Shown: one piece after another, positions 40,421-49,596 of the stretch
Layout of the letters: every line of letters begins with the position of its first letter
Position numbering within the stretch: the stretch's first letter is position 1
NCBI GenBank assembly: GCA_017307785.1
Contig: JAFKGI010000049.1
Span: 1-53,992 of the forward strand
Source of the DNA: Vulcanimicrobiota bacterium
GTDB taxonomy: Bacteria; Vulcanimicrobiota; Xenobia; Xenobiales; JADMJV01
Length of the DNA: 53,992 nt
Direction: 5' to 3'
Program-made: the position numbers and the translations under genes
Notes under the pieces: model-generated
Seen by the model: the letters and a program-made list of their open reading frames with translations, nothing else
Database searches by the model: none
What the model was told of the DNA's origin: nothing

Positions 40421-41797
40421 ATGCCCGTCGACTTCACAAACCCAGGTCGGATGAACGCCCAAAAGATCGCACGCTACGCTTTCTCCTGGATCGCCGCCGA
40501 GGTTTCCACCCTGGCCCGCTACTACGACTGCGTGGTCCAATGGCGACCCCGGGCCGAAGAACAAGGCCAGCTGCTCGAACTCATCGACAGCCCCAAGAAA
40601 GTCACCGCCAGCGACCTGGAGGAGCTCAAAGCCTACGGCCACCAGTCCATCCTGGTGCTGCTCAACGGCAACCTCAACTACGACCACGACATCCAGGCCA
40701 CCCTGGCCTCGCTCCATTCCGTCCTCAACCGCTCCAGTCGGGTCGTGCTGGTCAGCTACAACTCCTACCTCGCCTGGGGCTACAAGGTGGCCAGGTGGCT
40801 GCGCCTGCGCAAGGACGAACTGCCCACCACCTTCATCACCCGCGAAAGCCTGCGCACCCTGGCCAAGCTCTCCCAGTTCGAAGTGGTGCGCTCCCGCCCG
40901 GCCTGCGCCAGCCCCTTACGCCTCAAAAGCCTGGGCAACTTACTCAATCGCTCGGCCGGTCTCAACCCTCTTTCGCGCATCATGTCCCTGGCCGAAGTCA
41001 CCGTGTTGCGCCCGCAAATCCCCTCGGCCCAACGGCCTTCCCTGAGCATCGTGGTGCCCACCCGCAACGAACGGGGCAACATCCGGGCCGTGCTCGAACG
41101 CATTCCCGACCTCGGCTGTCAGCTGGAAGTCCTTTTCGTCGAAGGCCACTCCAAAGACGGTACCTGGGAAGAAATCCAGAAGCTCATCCCCGAGTATCAG
41201 CACCGATTTCCCATTCTGGCCATGCAGCAGAGCGGCATCGGCAAATGCGACGCGGTGCGTCTTGGCTTCTCCAAGGCCAGCGGCGAATTGCTCACCATCC
41301 TCGACGCCGACCTTACCATGCCCCCGGAACTGCTCGGACGTTTCTACGATGCCTACCTGGCCGGGCTGGGCGATTTCGTCAACGGCAACCGCCTTACGTA
41401 TCCGATGGAAGGCAAAGCCATGCGCTTCCTCAATCGCCTGGGCAACCTCTTTTTCGCCAAAGCTCTGAGCACCGTCCTGGAAGCTCCCCTGGGGGACAGC
41501 CTGTGCGGCACCAAGCTGGTCACCCGCGACGCCTACCGGCGCATGTGTCACTGGCGTGCCGATTTCGGGGACTTCGACCCCTTTGGTGACTTTGAACTGC
41601 TTTTCCCGGCCGCCACCCTGGGACTGGGCATCATCGACATGCCCATCCGCTATCGCGACCGCACCTACGGCAGCACCAACATCAGCCGCTTTCGCCACGG
41701 ATTCATTCTGCTCAAGATGACGGCCGTCGGGCTTTTGCGCGTGCGCCTATCCCCGAACCCCGTGAATCTCCAAAGAGCCGGCGATCTCCCGAAGTAG
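40421..41797 (+). CDS. GT2 glycosyltransferase with degenerate methyltransferase-like N-terminal domain
   Basis: 458 residues. The C-terminal ~250 residues are a GT-A fold of the dolichol-phosphate-mannose-synthase type: LSIVVPTRNERGNI, FVEGHSKDGTWEE, GKCDAVRLGFSKASGE, DADLTMPP (DxD) and FVNGNR, MRFLNRLGN. It should move a sugar from a nucleotide donor to a lipid carrier or glycan. The N-terminal ~200 residues (LLNGNLNYDHDIQATL, RVVLVSYNSYLAWG, KLSQFEVVRSRP) follow the second half of a class I methyltransferase but lack the SAM-binding glycine motif. ATG 40421 is very close to GGAGG; ATG 40451 is an alternative. Overlaps the convergent gene by 51 bp. Confidence 0.82.
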   Translation: MPVDFTNPGRMNAQKIARYAFSWIAAEVSTLARYYDCVVQWRPRAEEQGQLLELIDSPKKVTASDLEELKAYGHQSILVLLNGNLNYDHDIQATLASLHSVLNRSSRVVLVSYNSYLAWGYKVARWLRLRKDELPTTFITRESLRTLAKLSQFEVVRSRPACASPLRLKSLGNLLNRSAGLNPLSRIMSLAEVTVLRPQIPSAQRPSLSIVVPTRNERGNIRAVLERIPDLGCQLEVLFVEGHSKDGTWEEIQKLIPEYQHRFPILAMQQSGIGKCDAVRLGFSKASGELLTILDADLTMPPELLGRFYDAYLAGLGDFVNGNRLTYPMEGKAMRFLNRLGNLFFAKALSTVLEAPLGDSLCGTKLVTRDAYRRMCHWRADFGDFDPFGDFELLFPAATLGLGIIDMPIRYRDRTYGSTNISRFRHGFILLKMTAVGLLRVRLSPNPVNLQRAGDLPK

Positions 41798-42487
41798 GGG
41801 AGTCGCCTCCAAAAGCTCGCCCAGACCCGCCGCCAAGGGCACCAGAGGTGCGGGAACAATCGGATGTAGAAAGTCATAGGGTCGGACCTGGACCTGGGCG
41901 AAGCCCTGCGAACGCAACTTGCGCGCCAGCGACCAGCGGAAGAAAGCCGTCTCGTCCTCGGAATTCTGCAGCCGCTCTCCGATGAAGCGCACGTTCTTTT
42001 CGAGAGCAATCTGAGGATTGAGCATGTTCGGTTCGGAGAACCAGAGCACGCCCCCGGGTTTCAGCACCCGGTGAATCTCCCGCAGAGCCGGCTCCAGCGG
42101 TAGATGATGCAATACGGAATTGCCCAGCACCACGTCGAAACTGCCGGCGGGAACGTCCAGATTGGTGGCGTCGGCGGCCAGGAAGTGCGTATTGGGATAG
42201 GCGCCGTAGCGCTCCCGGATGCGTTCCACCGTCACCGGCGAGATATCGCAGGCCGTCAACTCCACCGACAGCCGCTCCAGCAAATACTGCGTCAGCGCCC
42301 CGGTGCCGCAACCCAACTCGAGCACGGCAAGGCCGGTCCCACGACCTTTGAGAAAGGCGGCGATCAAGTCGGCGCGGCGTTGCAGTCGTCGCTTGCCCGC
42401 GTAGGTCGTGCTGCCCCACCAGATCTCTCCGGACTCGCCGGCCAGCTGATCAAAGTGCTCCCGCTCTCTGTCTTGCCGTGAACTCAT
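41747..42487 (-). CDS. SAM-dependent methyltransferase, UbiE-like
   Basis: 246 residues. Motif I VLELGCGTGALTQYLLE (~55-70), then TACDISPVTVERI with the acidic SAM ligand, VVLGNSVLHHLPL and IHRVLKPGGVLWFSEP. Complete Methyltransf_11 domain. Substrate unknown; next to a glycosyltransferase it may act on a lipid or glycan. Its ATG overlaps the stop of the upstream unknown gene (ATGA), so they share a transcript. The 3' end overlaps the glycosyltransferase gene by 51 bp. Confidence 0.88.
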   Translation of the reverse strand: MSSRQDREREHFDQLAGESGEIWWGSTTYAGKRRLQRRADLIAAFLKGRGTGLAVLELGCGTGALTQYLLERLSVELTACDISPVTVERIRERYGAYPNTHFLAADATNLDVPAGSFDVVLGNSVLHHLPLEPALREIHRVLKPGGVLWFSEPNMLNPQIALEKNVRFIGERLQNSEDETAFFRWSLARKLRSQGFAQVQVRPYDFLHPIVPAPLVPLAAGLGELLEATPLLREIAGSLEIHGVRG

Positions 42488-44322
42488 TCTTCGATTCGCT
42501 CCTGCAAAAATTTGGCCAATCGCAGCCGCAGCTTGTCCTGGCCGGGATCCAGAAAGAACTCCAGCACCAGGTTGCGCTTGCGCCCGTGCAGCCGCAGATA
42601 TTGATCGCCAATCGGCACCAGCGCCTCCAGCGTGTCTTCCATCTGCTCCGAGCTGATGCCGTGCTCGACCACCAGATAACTCAAAAACTCGCAGAACAAC
42701 TCGGCCAGCAGCTCGGCGATCTGGCTGCGTTTGCCCCAGGCCCCCAAAAACAGCGGGATCAACATGTCTAGAGTCGCTTCATCCGATTCTTCCAGGTCCA
42801 TCCGGGCCAGCACGCCTTCCGGCCGCTGCACCGGCTCCCCGCTCTCGGCCAGCTCCGGCACCCAGGTCAGCAACCACTGCACCCGCCGGCACAGCTCGGG
42901 GGTGAAAGGCAAAGACTCGGGCGGCTGATGCACCAACCAGGGATAATCCCCGCCGGGAAAGGTCACCCCGTGGCGCTCCAAAAACTGCAGGTCACGGGCC
43001 GAAACCAGCCATTCCTTGGACAGGGTGAAGCCGGCCAGCGGCAGCACCGGATCGCCGTCGAGCATGGCCAGTGCCTTCTCCGGATCGTCAAAGAGGGCCA
43101 GTCCAAACTCCTGGGGTTCGGCCGAACCCATGACCACCGCCCCCCAGGGCGGAGCCTCTCCCCACTTGAAAATCAGCACCTCGTGGCAACCGATCTTCTG
43201 CCAGGGAGCGCGTTCAAAGAAGCGGCGCGCTTCCTCGTAAAAGGCCAGCGCTTCTTGCTCGGACAAAGTCTCGGTCACACTCGATCCGGCCGATTCCATG
43301 CGTAGGGCCAGACCCTTCAGGGCCAGGTCCAGCGAGGGCAGCACGGAGCGCAGTTGGCAACGTCCCTCCAACCAATGTTCCGAAAGATAAGCGCACAAAG
43401 CCGAATCATCCAGCCACAAAATGCGCGGCTGCTCTGGTTGGGCCCGCAGCCAGTTCAAAATCTCCTCGGGAGAATAGCGCTCCATCTTCTGATCAAAGGA
43501 CAGAATCTGCCCGCTATCTTCATCGGCCAGCGCCAGCAAACGCGGACGCCGCGGCGCCTCTCGATCCTCTTGCACGACCGCCGGCGACCAGCGCTGCGAC
43601 AGGCTGAAGGTTCCGGGCTCGACCTGCTCGCGCGTCTCCGGCTCCACCTTGAGAAAAGTGGCCTGCTCGGTCTGCTCGGAAAAACCGCGCTGTCCGAACT
43701 CCAGCCACTGGTCCCAGACCACCGGGTGCTTCAAAAAGACGGGATCGGCGTGATGGCGGGCAAACTCCCGCCACAGCACCAGGTTGGCCTCCCGAATCAC
43801 CATCGGCTTTTGAAACAGAGCTCCGTCCACCAGACGCACCAGCCAGAGTTGCCCCGACTCGCCCAGATACGGCCGCTCCACCTCGTGCAGCGCGCCGGTC
43901 CATAAATCGCGCAGCTGCCGGCCTTCCGGCAGATAGAAGCCTAACCGGGATTCGTTCATGGCGGCCAGAATGCGCCGGCGCTCCGGGTGCATCCCGCTGG
44001 CTTCTCCCAGCGCCAGACAGATCGAGCCCAGGGTCTCGTGCGTCTCCGGGTCGGGCACGTCAAAGTAAAGCACGCTGCCCAGGAATTTCCAGTCCAGCGA
44101 GCTCTCATAAACCCGCCGGCCGATGTCCAGGCAGTGGTGCAGTTCCTCCAGATCGGGGAACTTCTTCAAAACCCCCAGCAGATCGCTGATTTGAGCCAGA
44201 GCGGTTGCCACCGGATTGCCCTTGGGTTCGCCCAGCCAGGCTTTCGACTGCAGATGCTTGGCCAGCGAACGCTGTTTAGGGTCTTTGGAAAACTTGATCA
44301 GACTTTGCGCGATGGTGCCCAT
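42484..44322 (-). CDS. Large cytosolic protein, unknown
   Basis: About 612 residues; family not recognised. No signal peptide or membrane segment. Trp-, Leu- and Glu-rich throughout, with segments such as PRILWLDDSALCAYLSEHW, CHEVLIFKWGEAPPWGAVVM and FPGGDYPWLVHQPPESLPF, and a helical C-terminus (LRLRLAKFLQERIEE). ATG 44322 is the likely start; upstream codons in the same frame look like the divergent promoter region. Translationally coupled to the UbiE-like methyltransferase, which may share its process. Confidence 0.7.
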   Translation of the reverse strand: MGTIAQSLIKFSKDPKQRSLAKHLQSKAWLGEPKGNPVATALAQISDLLGVLKKFPDLEELHHCLDIGRRVYESSLDWKFLGSVLYFDVPDPETHETLGSICLALGEASGMHPERRRILAAMNESRLGFYLPEGRQLRDLWTGALHEVERPYLGESGQLWLVRLVDGALFQKPMVIREANLVLWREFARHHADPVFLKHPVVWDQWLEFGQRGFSEQTEQATFLKVEPETREQVEPGTFSLSQRWSPAVVQEDREAPRRPRLLALADEDSGQILSFDQKMERYSPEEILNWLRAQPEQPRILWLDDSALCAYLSEHWLEGRCQLRSVLPSLDLALKGLALRMESAGSSVTETLSEQEALAFYEEARRFFERAPWQKIGCHEVLIFKWGEAPPWGAVVMGSAEPQEFGLALFDDPEKALAMLDGDPVLPLAGFTLSKEWLVSARDLQFLERHGVTFPGGDYPWLVHQPPESLPFTPELCRRVQWLLTWVPELAESGEPVQRPEGVLARMDLEESDEATLDMLIPLFLGAWGKRSQIAELLAELFCEFLSYLVVEHGISSEQMEDTLEALVPIGDQYLRLHGRKRNLVLEFFLDPGQDKLRLRLAKFLQERIEE

Positions 44323-44380
44323 GCGCCTGCGATTCCCAACCCCCCCTAATGTCCCTCCCCAAGTGGCCGATAATAACCGC

Positions 44381-44788
44381 GTGAAGATAGAAGAAGTAGC
44401 CCGTATCGAGGTCAGTTCTCGCAACCTGGCTCGCGGCAAACACCAGCAGCTCTTACTCCATCCTACCTCGGGCGGGTTTTCCCACTCCCAGGGCCTGGTC
44501 GGCTTTGGACTGGTCCAAGAATTTCTCGAACAACTGGACCAGGCGCCGGTGCCCGGCGATCAGAAACCCATCCTGAGCCTGACCCATCCCTATCTGGAGG
44601 TGCGCATCACCCTCTGGTCGGGCGACGAAGTCTGTCTCAAGTCGCGCAGCAATCGTTCGCACATGCTGCCGTTTTTTCAGAACGGAGTCGAGACCTACAA
44701 CCCGCGGTTGAGCCGCACCCTGGCCGCTATGATTCCGAAAGGCTTCCTCAATCGCAAACGTCTTCAGCTCAAGCGGGCCACGATCTGA
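44381..44788 (+). CDS. Small cytosolic protein, unknown
   Basis: 135 residues from GTG 44381 (MKIEEVARIEVSSRNLARGK). Mixed alpha/beta composition (QQLLLHPTSGGFSHSQGLVG; PYLEVRITLWSGDEVCLKSR; NPRLSRTLAAMIPKGFLNRK). No signal, membrane or known motif seen. Divergent from the large unknown gene (58-bp gap); its end overlaps the GFA-ankyrin gene by 25 bp. No clear ribosome site. Confidence 0.55.
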   Translation: MKIEEVARIEVSSRNLARGKHQQLLLHPTSGGFSHSQGLVGFGLVQEFLEQLDQAPVPGDQKPILSLTHPYLEVRITLWSGDEVCLKSRSNRSHMLPFFQNGVETYNPRLSRTLAAMIPKGFLNRKRLQLKRATI

Positions 44789-46080
44789 GCGTGTCCGTCG
44801 GCCCGGGTGTCGGTGAGATTCCCGGAGCGGGCGTGCAGCACTCTTTCGCCCCGGGCGTTGAGGTGCCAGCGATGGCGCACCCGCCCATACTGGGACATGC
44901 GCTCGCGCAGGCGTAGCCACAGGTCGGGCAGCCACTCCAGGGCATAATCGCGCGGAGCCCGGCCCTGCTCATCGCGCTGCTCCGGATCGGCGCCGTAGGC
45001 CAGCAGCAGCTCCACCACGGACAGAGAGCCATAGTCGGCGGCCCGGAAAAGGGCGCCCTGCGGATCGGCACCTGCCTGCAGCAGAATTTTGGCGCACTCG
45101 TAGTGCCCATTGCCGCAAGCGTAGTCCAGTGCCGTCATGGCCGGTTCTTCCAGCAAGTCGGCCGGCACCCCGGCTTCCAACAGGGCCTTTAGACGCACCG
45201 TGTGACCCCAGCAGGCGCAGTAATGGAGCGCGTGACTGCCGTCGCGATTGAGCAGCGTGACTTCGGTTCCGTGGGCCAACAGCAACTGCACCATCGCATT
45301 GGAGTTCTTCACCGCTTTGTAGAGTGGAAATTCCCCATCGTCGTCCGGTAACTCCAGGTCGGCGGCCGCTCGCAACAGCACCCGGGCCGCCTCGGTGGTG
45401 GAATACTGAGCCACCAGCGGCAACATCTTCTGAGCTTCACAGCCAAACTCCAGCAGCAACCGCAGCAGCATCGGCGTATCCCGCTTGCGGCTCCGGGCGG
45501 CCGCCGCCAGCGCCAGTTCGGCTCGCGCTCCCCGTTTCAACAAAAATCGGCACACCGAGAGATGGGCCCCGCGCGCCGCCAGCGCCAGGGGAGTGGCCCC
45601 GTCCACCACCGCGTCCAGAGGAAAGCCGCCGGCGGCCAGTTGCCGAACCCGCGTCAGGTCTCCCTCCAGCGCGGCCTGGTGGAGGGCGTCTACCGCCAGA
45701 TCGGTCTTGCCGAAGAAGCGCGGCAGCTCCCACTCGAACCAGGCCGGCTTTTCTTCCACGCTGACGTGACTTTCCAGATCTCGATCCAGGGCATCGTGCA
45801 GAGAAGCCACGGTCACATAAATCCGCTCCGAACACGAGCGATAAAACAGCGTGGTGCCGCAGCGATGACAGAACTCCCAGGAGACTTTGAGAGAACTGGC
45901 ATAGATGCGCAGCTTTTCGTGTCCCTCCAGCAGCTCGAACTGCTCCCGGGGCACCGAGGTCCAGCTGAGCATGGGCGCCCCGCTGGCGCGACGGCAGGAC
46001 TGGCAATGGCAATGTCCCGCAAAATCGGTGGGCGGCGTCAGCCGGTAGCGCACCGCCCCGCAGAAACACCCCCCCTCCAT
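44764..46080 (-). CDS. GFA (CENP-V) zinc domain fused to ankyrin repeats
   Basis: 438 residues. Residues 1-120 carry the GFA-family zinc ligands: GGCFCGAVRY, HCHCQSCRR and CHRCGTTLFYR. From ~125 there are about eight ankyrin repeats (DALHQAALEGDLTRVRQLAA; GATPLALAARGAHLSVCRFL; GSHALHYCACWGHTVRLKAL; MTALDYACGNGHYECAKILL; LSVVELLLAYGADPEQRDEQ). GFA relatives handle glutathione adducts or are of unknown activity; ankyrins bind proteins. ATG follows directly after the MoxR gene's stop, so this is the last gene of the SWIM-DUF5691-MoxR operon and may be its effector or client. Confidence 0.85.
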   Translation of the reverse strand: MEGGCFCGAVRYRLTPPTDFAGHCHCQSCRRASGAPMLSWTSVPREQFELLEGHEKLRIYASSLKVSWEFCHRCGTTLFYRSCSERIYVTVASLHDALDRDLESHVSVEEKPAWFEWELPRFFGKTDLAVDALHQAALEGDLTRVRQLAAGGFPLDAVVDGATPLALAARGAHLSVCRFLLKRGARAELALAAAARSRKRDTPMLLRLLLEFGCEAQKMLPLVAQYSTTEAARVLLRAAADLELPDDDGEFPLYKAVKNSNAMVQLLLAHGTEVTLLNRDGSHALHYCACWGHTVRLKALLEAGVPADLLEEPAMTALDYACGNGHYECAKILLQAGADPQGALFRAADYGSLSVVELLLAYGADPEQRDEQGRAPRDYALEWLPDLWLRLRERMSQYGRVRHRWHLNARGERVLHARSGNLTDTRADGHAQIVARLS

Positions 46081-47154
46081 CTAATCCAGGTCCTTGCAGG
46101 CGCGATACAGGTCTTTCCAGCCCTCGCGCTCCTTCACCACCGTCTCCAAATACTCGCGCCAGGCCACCTGATCCTGAATCGGATCCTTGACGATCGCCCC
46201 CACCAATCCGGCCGCCACGTCCGCCATGGTCACCTCTCCGTCCCCAAAGTGAGCGGCCAGAGCCCGCCCTTGATTCATCACCGAAATCGCCTCGGCCGTG
46301 CTCAAAGAACCGGTGGGACTCTTGAGTTTGGTCTTGCCGTCCGCCGTCAGTCCCGAGCGCAGCTCGCGAAAGACCGTGACCACCCGCTGGATTTCGGCCA
46401 GGGCCGGCAATTGTCCCGGCAGCTCGAGAGCCTTGCCCAGACTCTCCACTCGCTGGGAAACGATGTCCACTTCCTCTTCCAGAGTCGCCGGAACGGGCAG
46501 GACGACCGTGTTGAAGCGGCGCTTCAAAGCGCTGGATAGCTCGTTGACGCCGCGATCTCGGTCATTGGCGGTGGCGATCAAATTGAAGCCGCGCACCGCC
46601 TGCACCTGGGAATTCAGCTCCGGCACCGGCAGCGTCTTTTCCGAGAGAATCGTGATCAACGAATCCTGGACGTCGGCCGGCACGCGCGTCAACTCTTCCA
46701 AACGGGCCGTCTTGCCTTCGCGCATGGCCACCAGAATGGGACTGGCCACCAGCGCTTCAAAACTGGGCCCTTCGGCCAGCAGTCGCGCGTAGTTCCAACC
46801 GTAGCGGATCGATTCTTCACTGGTGCCGGCCGTGCCCTGCACCAGCAAGGTGGAGTCCCCGCTGATGGCCGCCGCCAGATGCTCGGAAACCCAGGTCTTG
46901 GCTGTGCCCGGCACTCCCAGCAGCAGCAGAGCCCGATCGGTGGCCAGGGTGGCCACGGCGATCTCGATGGCTCGTGCGCTGCCGATGTATTTGGGCGTGA
47001 TGACGACTTCACCGGCGCTTCCGCCCAGCAAATAGGTGCGCACCGCCCAGGGCGACAAACGCCAGCCGGCCGGCCGCGGCTTGTCGTCTGCCGCCTCCAG
47101 CGCCCGCAATTCCGCCGCAAACTGTTGCTCGGCCGTCTCTCGTAAAACGCTCAT
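46081..47154 (-). CDS. MoxR-type AAA+ ATPase
   Basis: About 357 residues. Walker A GVPGTAKTW near 100, Walker B-type and sensor I region (LIATANDRDRGVNELSSALK with the Arg finger in LKRRFNTV), and the MoxR pattern of a central ARLEELTRVPADVQDSLITIL. MoxR ATPases act with VWA proteins as chaperone-like remodelling machines. The partner VWA gene here is probably the one at 27176-28294, away from this operon. ATG 47154 overlaps the DUF5691 stop (ATGA) and has AGGAG six bases upstream. Confidence 0.88.
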   Translation of the reverse strand: MSVLRETAEQQFAAELRALEAADDKPRPAGWRLSPWAVRTYLLGGSAGEVVITPKYIGSARAIEIAVATLATDRALLLLGVPGTAKTWVSEHLAAAISGDSTLLVQGTAGTSEESIRYGWNYARLLAEGPSFEALVASPILVAMREGKTARLEELTRVPADVQDSLITILSEKTLPVPELNSQVQAVRGFNLIATANDRDRGVNELSSALKRRFNTVVLPVPATLEEEVDIVSQRVESLGKALELPGQLPALAEIQRVVTVFRELRSGLTADGKTKLKSPTGSLSTAEAISVMNQGRALAAHFGDGEVTMADVAAGLVGAIVKDPIQDQVAWREYLETVVKEREGWKDLYRACKDLD

Positions 47155-48356
47155 GCCATCTCCTCGTGCATCCGCCGCCGAAAGGAATGCAGCTCCAGCA
47201 TCTTTTCCACCGCGGAATTCCAATATCTCCAGTGCGGGCTTCCCTCGGGCCAACCCTGCTCCAAGGACAACTTCACGGAAAATCCGTGAGCCAGGGAGCG
47301 CAGGGCCTTGGCCGTATCCCAGTCATGGCGTCCCTGCGTCAAAATCTGCAGCTCGCGCCAGACCTTGGCCGCCAGTGCCGGGCTGAAAGGTCGGTGCAGA
47401 CCATACCATTCCCAGGCCGGCGGCCCGCTCAGCAGCAGCGTTTCGCGATCTTCCCAGGAAAGCAGCCGAAACAGCTCCTCTTCTTGGGAGCCGGCTCGCA
47501 GCAAACCCAGCGCCCAGTCCTGCCGTTGCTGCGCCAGCGTCGCCCGGCTGAAGCCCTGCATCAAGGCGTCCCGCCACTCCCCGCGGGGGACCTGAAAGGC
47601 CCCCAGCGGAGCCAGAGCGGCCAGTTGCGCCAGCCAGCCTGCCTTCTCGCCCAGACCCCAAAAGGTCAACTCGAATCCTGGGGAGGCGGCCGGGGGCTGA
47701 TCGCGGGCCAGGGTTTCCAGCCACTCGATCACCAGCGGATGATCGGCAAAGCGCCACAATCCCTGGGCGGCGACCGTGCGCACTTTCTTGCTGCGGTCGC
47801 TCAGCCCCAGCTCCAGGGCCTCCCGCTCTTTCAGGGAAGCCAGCAGCAGGGCGCGGGTTTCGGCGTTCTCTTGCTTCCAGACCGCGCGCAGCAGCTCCAG
47901 GGCCGGCTCCGGCTCCTGTGCGGCTAACCATTCGGCGCGCTGGCGAGGGGTGCCGGTTTCCCAGACCTCGGCCGCACTGGAGGCCGAGAGAAGATCGTGC
48001 CACTCCGGATTTTGCTGCATCAGCCAGAGTCCGCGCGGCCCGATGGCCTGCAGAAACCGTGGTCCCTGACCCCATTGCATGGCCGCCGGCAAGAGAGCCG
48101 GATGAATCCGGCGCTCTCCGCACAGTTCCAGCCACTCGGGTAGAGAGTCAAACTGCTCACCGCTGAGAATCTCGCTCAGGGTCCCGCGCGGAGCCAGCGG
48201 CCTTCGGTCCTCTACCAAATCTTGCTCTGGCAGGTCCACCTCGTCCAACTCCCGCCCGGCCAGCCCCGACAGCGTGCGCATGGCCAGCTGATCCAGCAAG
48301 CCCTCGAAAGGCCGCCGCTGCGTGCCCGACATCAGCACCGGCATCAACTCATCCAC
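47151..48356 (-). CDS. DUF5691 family protein
   Basis: About 401 residues. The N-terminal SGTQRRPFEGLLDQL and the W/L-rich helical repeats (LPEWLELCGERRIHPALLP; LLASLKEREALELGLSDRSK; KVRTVAAQGLWRFADHP, HEAT-like) match DUF5691, which sits between SWIM and MoxR genes in many genomes. Function unknown; HEAT-like repeats suggest a scaffold. GTG 48356 is preferred because GAGG lies just upstream; it overlaps the SWIM gene by 8 bp. Confidence 0.75.
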   Translation of the reverse strand: MDELMPVLMSGTQRRPFEGLLDQLAMRTLSGLAGRELDEVDLPEQDLVEDRRPLAPRGTLSEILSGEQFDSLPEWLELCGERRIHPALLPAAMQWGQGPRFLQAIGPRGLWLMQQNPEWHDLLSASSAAEVWETGTPRQRAEWLAAQEPEPALELLRAVWKQENAETRALLLASLKEREALELGLSDRSKKVRTVAAQGLWRFADHPLVIEWLETLARDQPPAASPGFELTFWGLGEKAGWLAQLAALAPLGAFQVPRGEWRDALMQGFSRATLAQQRQDWALGLLRAGSQEEELFRLLSWEDRETLLLSGPPAWEWYGLHRPFSPALAAKVWRELQILTQGRHDWDTAKALRSLAHGFSVKLSLEQGWPEGSPHWRYWNSAVEKMLELHSFRRRMHEEMA

Positions 48357-49593
48357 TGAGCACCTCACAGCCCCACTCGCTCCATGCGGTCATCGGTCGC
48401 AACCGCTCCCCGTTCCACTCTCCAAAGACGGTGACCGGCTGCCCGCCGCTCAAGGCCAGCAGCTGCCAGACTCGCTCGAACGGCTGGCGATAGGGGAGCA
48501 GGCGCCCGTCCACCACCAGTCCCCGGGTCGCGGGCCGGGCCCCGCCCAGCACGATGGGAAACTCCTCGATCCAGGGATGGACGCTCAAGGCTCGGGCAAA
48601 ATCATCCTGCAGCGAGCCGCCGGCCGGCACCACCGTGCCGGGCTCGAGCACCGCGTCGCGTAACAAAGCTCGCTGCCCGTCCGCATAAAAACAAGCGGTG
48701 GCGCGAACTTGCAGACCCACCCCCAGAGTGCGCGGCAGCGGCCGACCGGTGGGAGCGAAGTCCAGGATCAGCGCCTGTCGCCCCGATTCCCGTCCCTGCA
48801 GCCAGGTGCGCTGCACCTCCAGATGGTCCTGATCATACTGGCGCTGACCCAGCACGGTCCACAGGTCGCTGACCCCGGGCTGACTCAGAATCTCTTCCTG
48901 ACTCTGATTCCAGCCCAATCGACTGCGAATTTCGCCTTCCAGGTCTCCGGGCCGTCGCGCTCCCTCCAGCAGCAGGTGCAGCCTCCCCAGATGCAGGGCC
49001 AAGGCGTCGGGCTGACCGAGGAGCTCGGGGATACGCCGCAACTGTCGGGCCAATCCGGGGGCCTGCAGGTCCACCAGACGGGCCGCCGCCGTTTGCCAGT
49101 GCCCTTCTGGCCAGCTTGCGGCCGAGGCCAGTCCCGCCCGCAACAGGTCCCGCAGCCAGCCGCGGGCAAACTCCAGCCCTTCTTGCACGCGGGCCTCGCG
49201 TGCTTCCAGCCGCTTCTGAGCGGCCGCTTCATCCGGCGGCCCGGCCGGTTCCGCCTTGCGAGCGGCTCGCTGATCCCGCCCGGCCAGCCACTCGCTCACC
49301 CATCCCGGCGGCTCTCCTTCGGCCAACGCGCCAGGGCGGGCCGCCCACAGCAGCATCAAGCCCAGGCCGTGCTTGCAGGGAAACTTGCGGCTCGGACAGG
49401 TGCAGCGAAAAGCGGGTTCGCTCAAATCCACCTGGGCTTGATAGGGCAACTTGCCGCTGCCCTGACACAAGCCCCAAAGAGCCCGCTCGTTGCGGCCCAG
49501 CAGCGACCACTTGCGCGCATCGGCCACCGAGCGGCCCGTTTTCAGGGCCGCCGCGTCCGGCGCCAACGCTTCCACCTGCTGCAAAGACCACAT
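48349..49593 (-). CDS. SWIM zinc finger protein
   Basis: 414 residues. FRCTCPSRKFPCKHGLGLML at 62-81 is a CxCxnCxH SWIM zinc finger, a fold that binds DNA or proteins. The rest is helical and Arg/Leu-rich with beta segments near the C-terminus (GLVVDGRLLPYRQPFERVWQ; PVTVFGEWNGERLRPM). In other bacteria this gene heads the SWIM-DUF5691-MoxR-DUF5682-VWA set. Here it follows the lipoprotein gene by 3 bp and overlaps DUF5691 by 8 bp. Confidence 0.88.
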   Translation of the reverse strand: MWSLQQVEALAPDAAALKTGRSVADARKWSLLGRNERALWGLCQGSGKLPYQAQVDLSEPAFRCTCPSRKFPCKHGLGLMLLWAARPGALAEGEPPGWVSEWLAGRDQRAARKAEPAGPPDEAAAQKRLEAREARVQEGLEFARGWLRDLLRAGLASAASWPEGHWQTAAARLVDLQAPGLARQLRRIPELLGQPDALALHLGRLHLLLEGARRPGDLEGEIRSRLGWNQSQEEILSQPGVSDLWTVLGQRQYDQDHLEVQRTWLQGRESGRQALILDFAPTGRPLPRTLGVGLQVRATACFYADGQRALLRDAVLEPGTVVPAGGSLQDDFARALSVHPWIEEFPIVLGGARPATRGLVVDGRLLPYRQPFERVWQLLALSGGQPVTVFGEWNGERLRPMTAWSEWGCEVLSG

Positions 49594-49596
49594 CGT

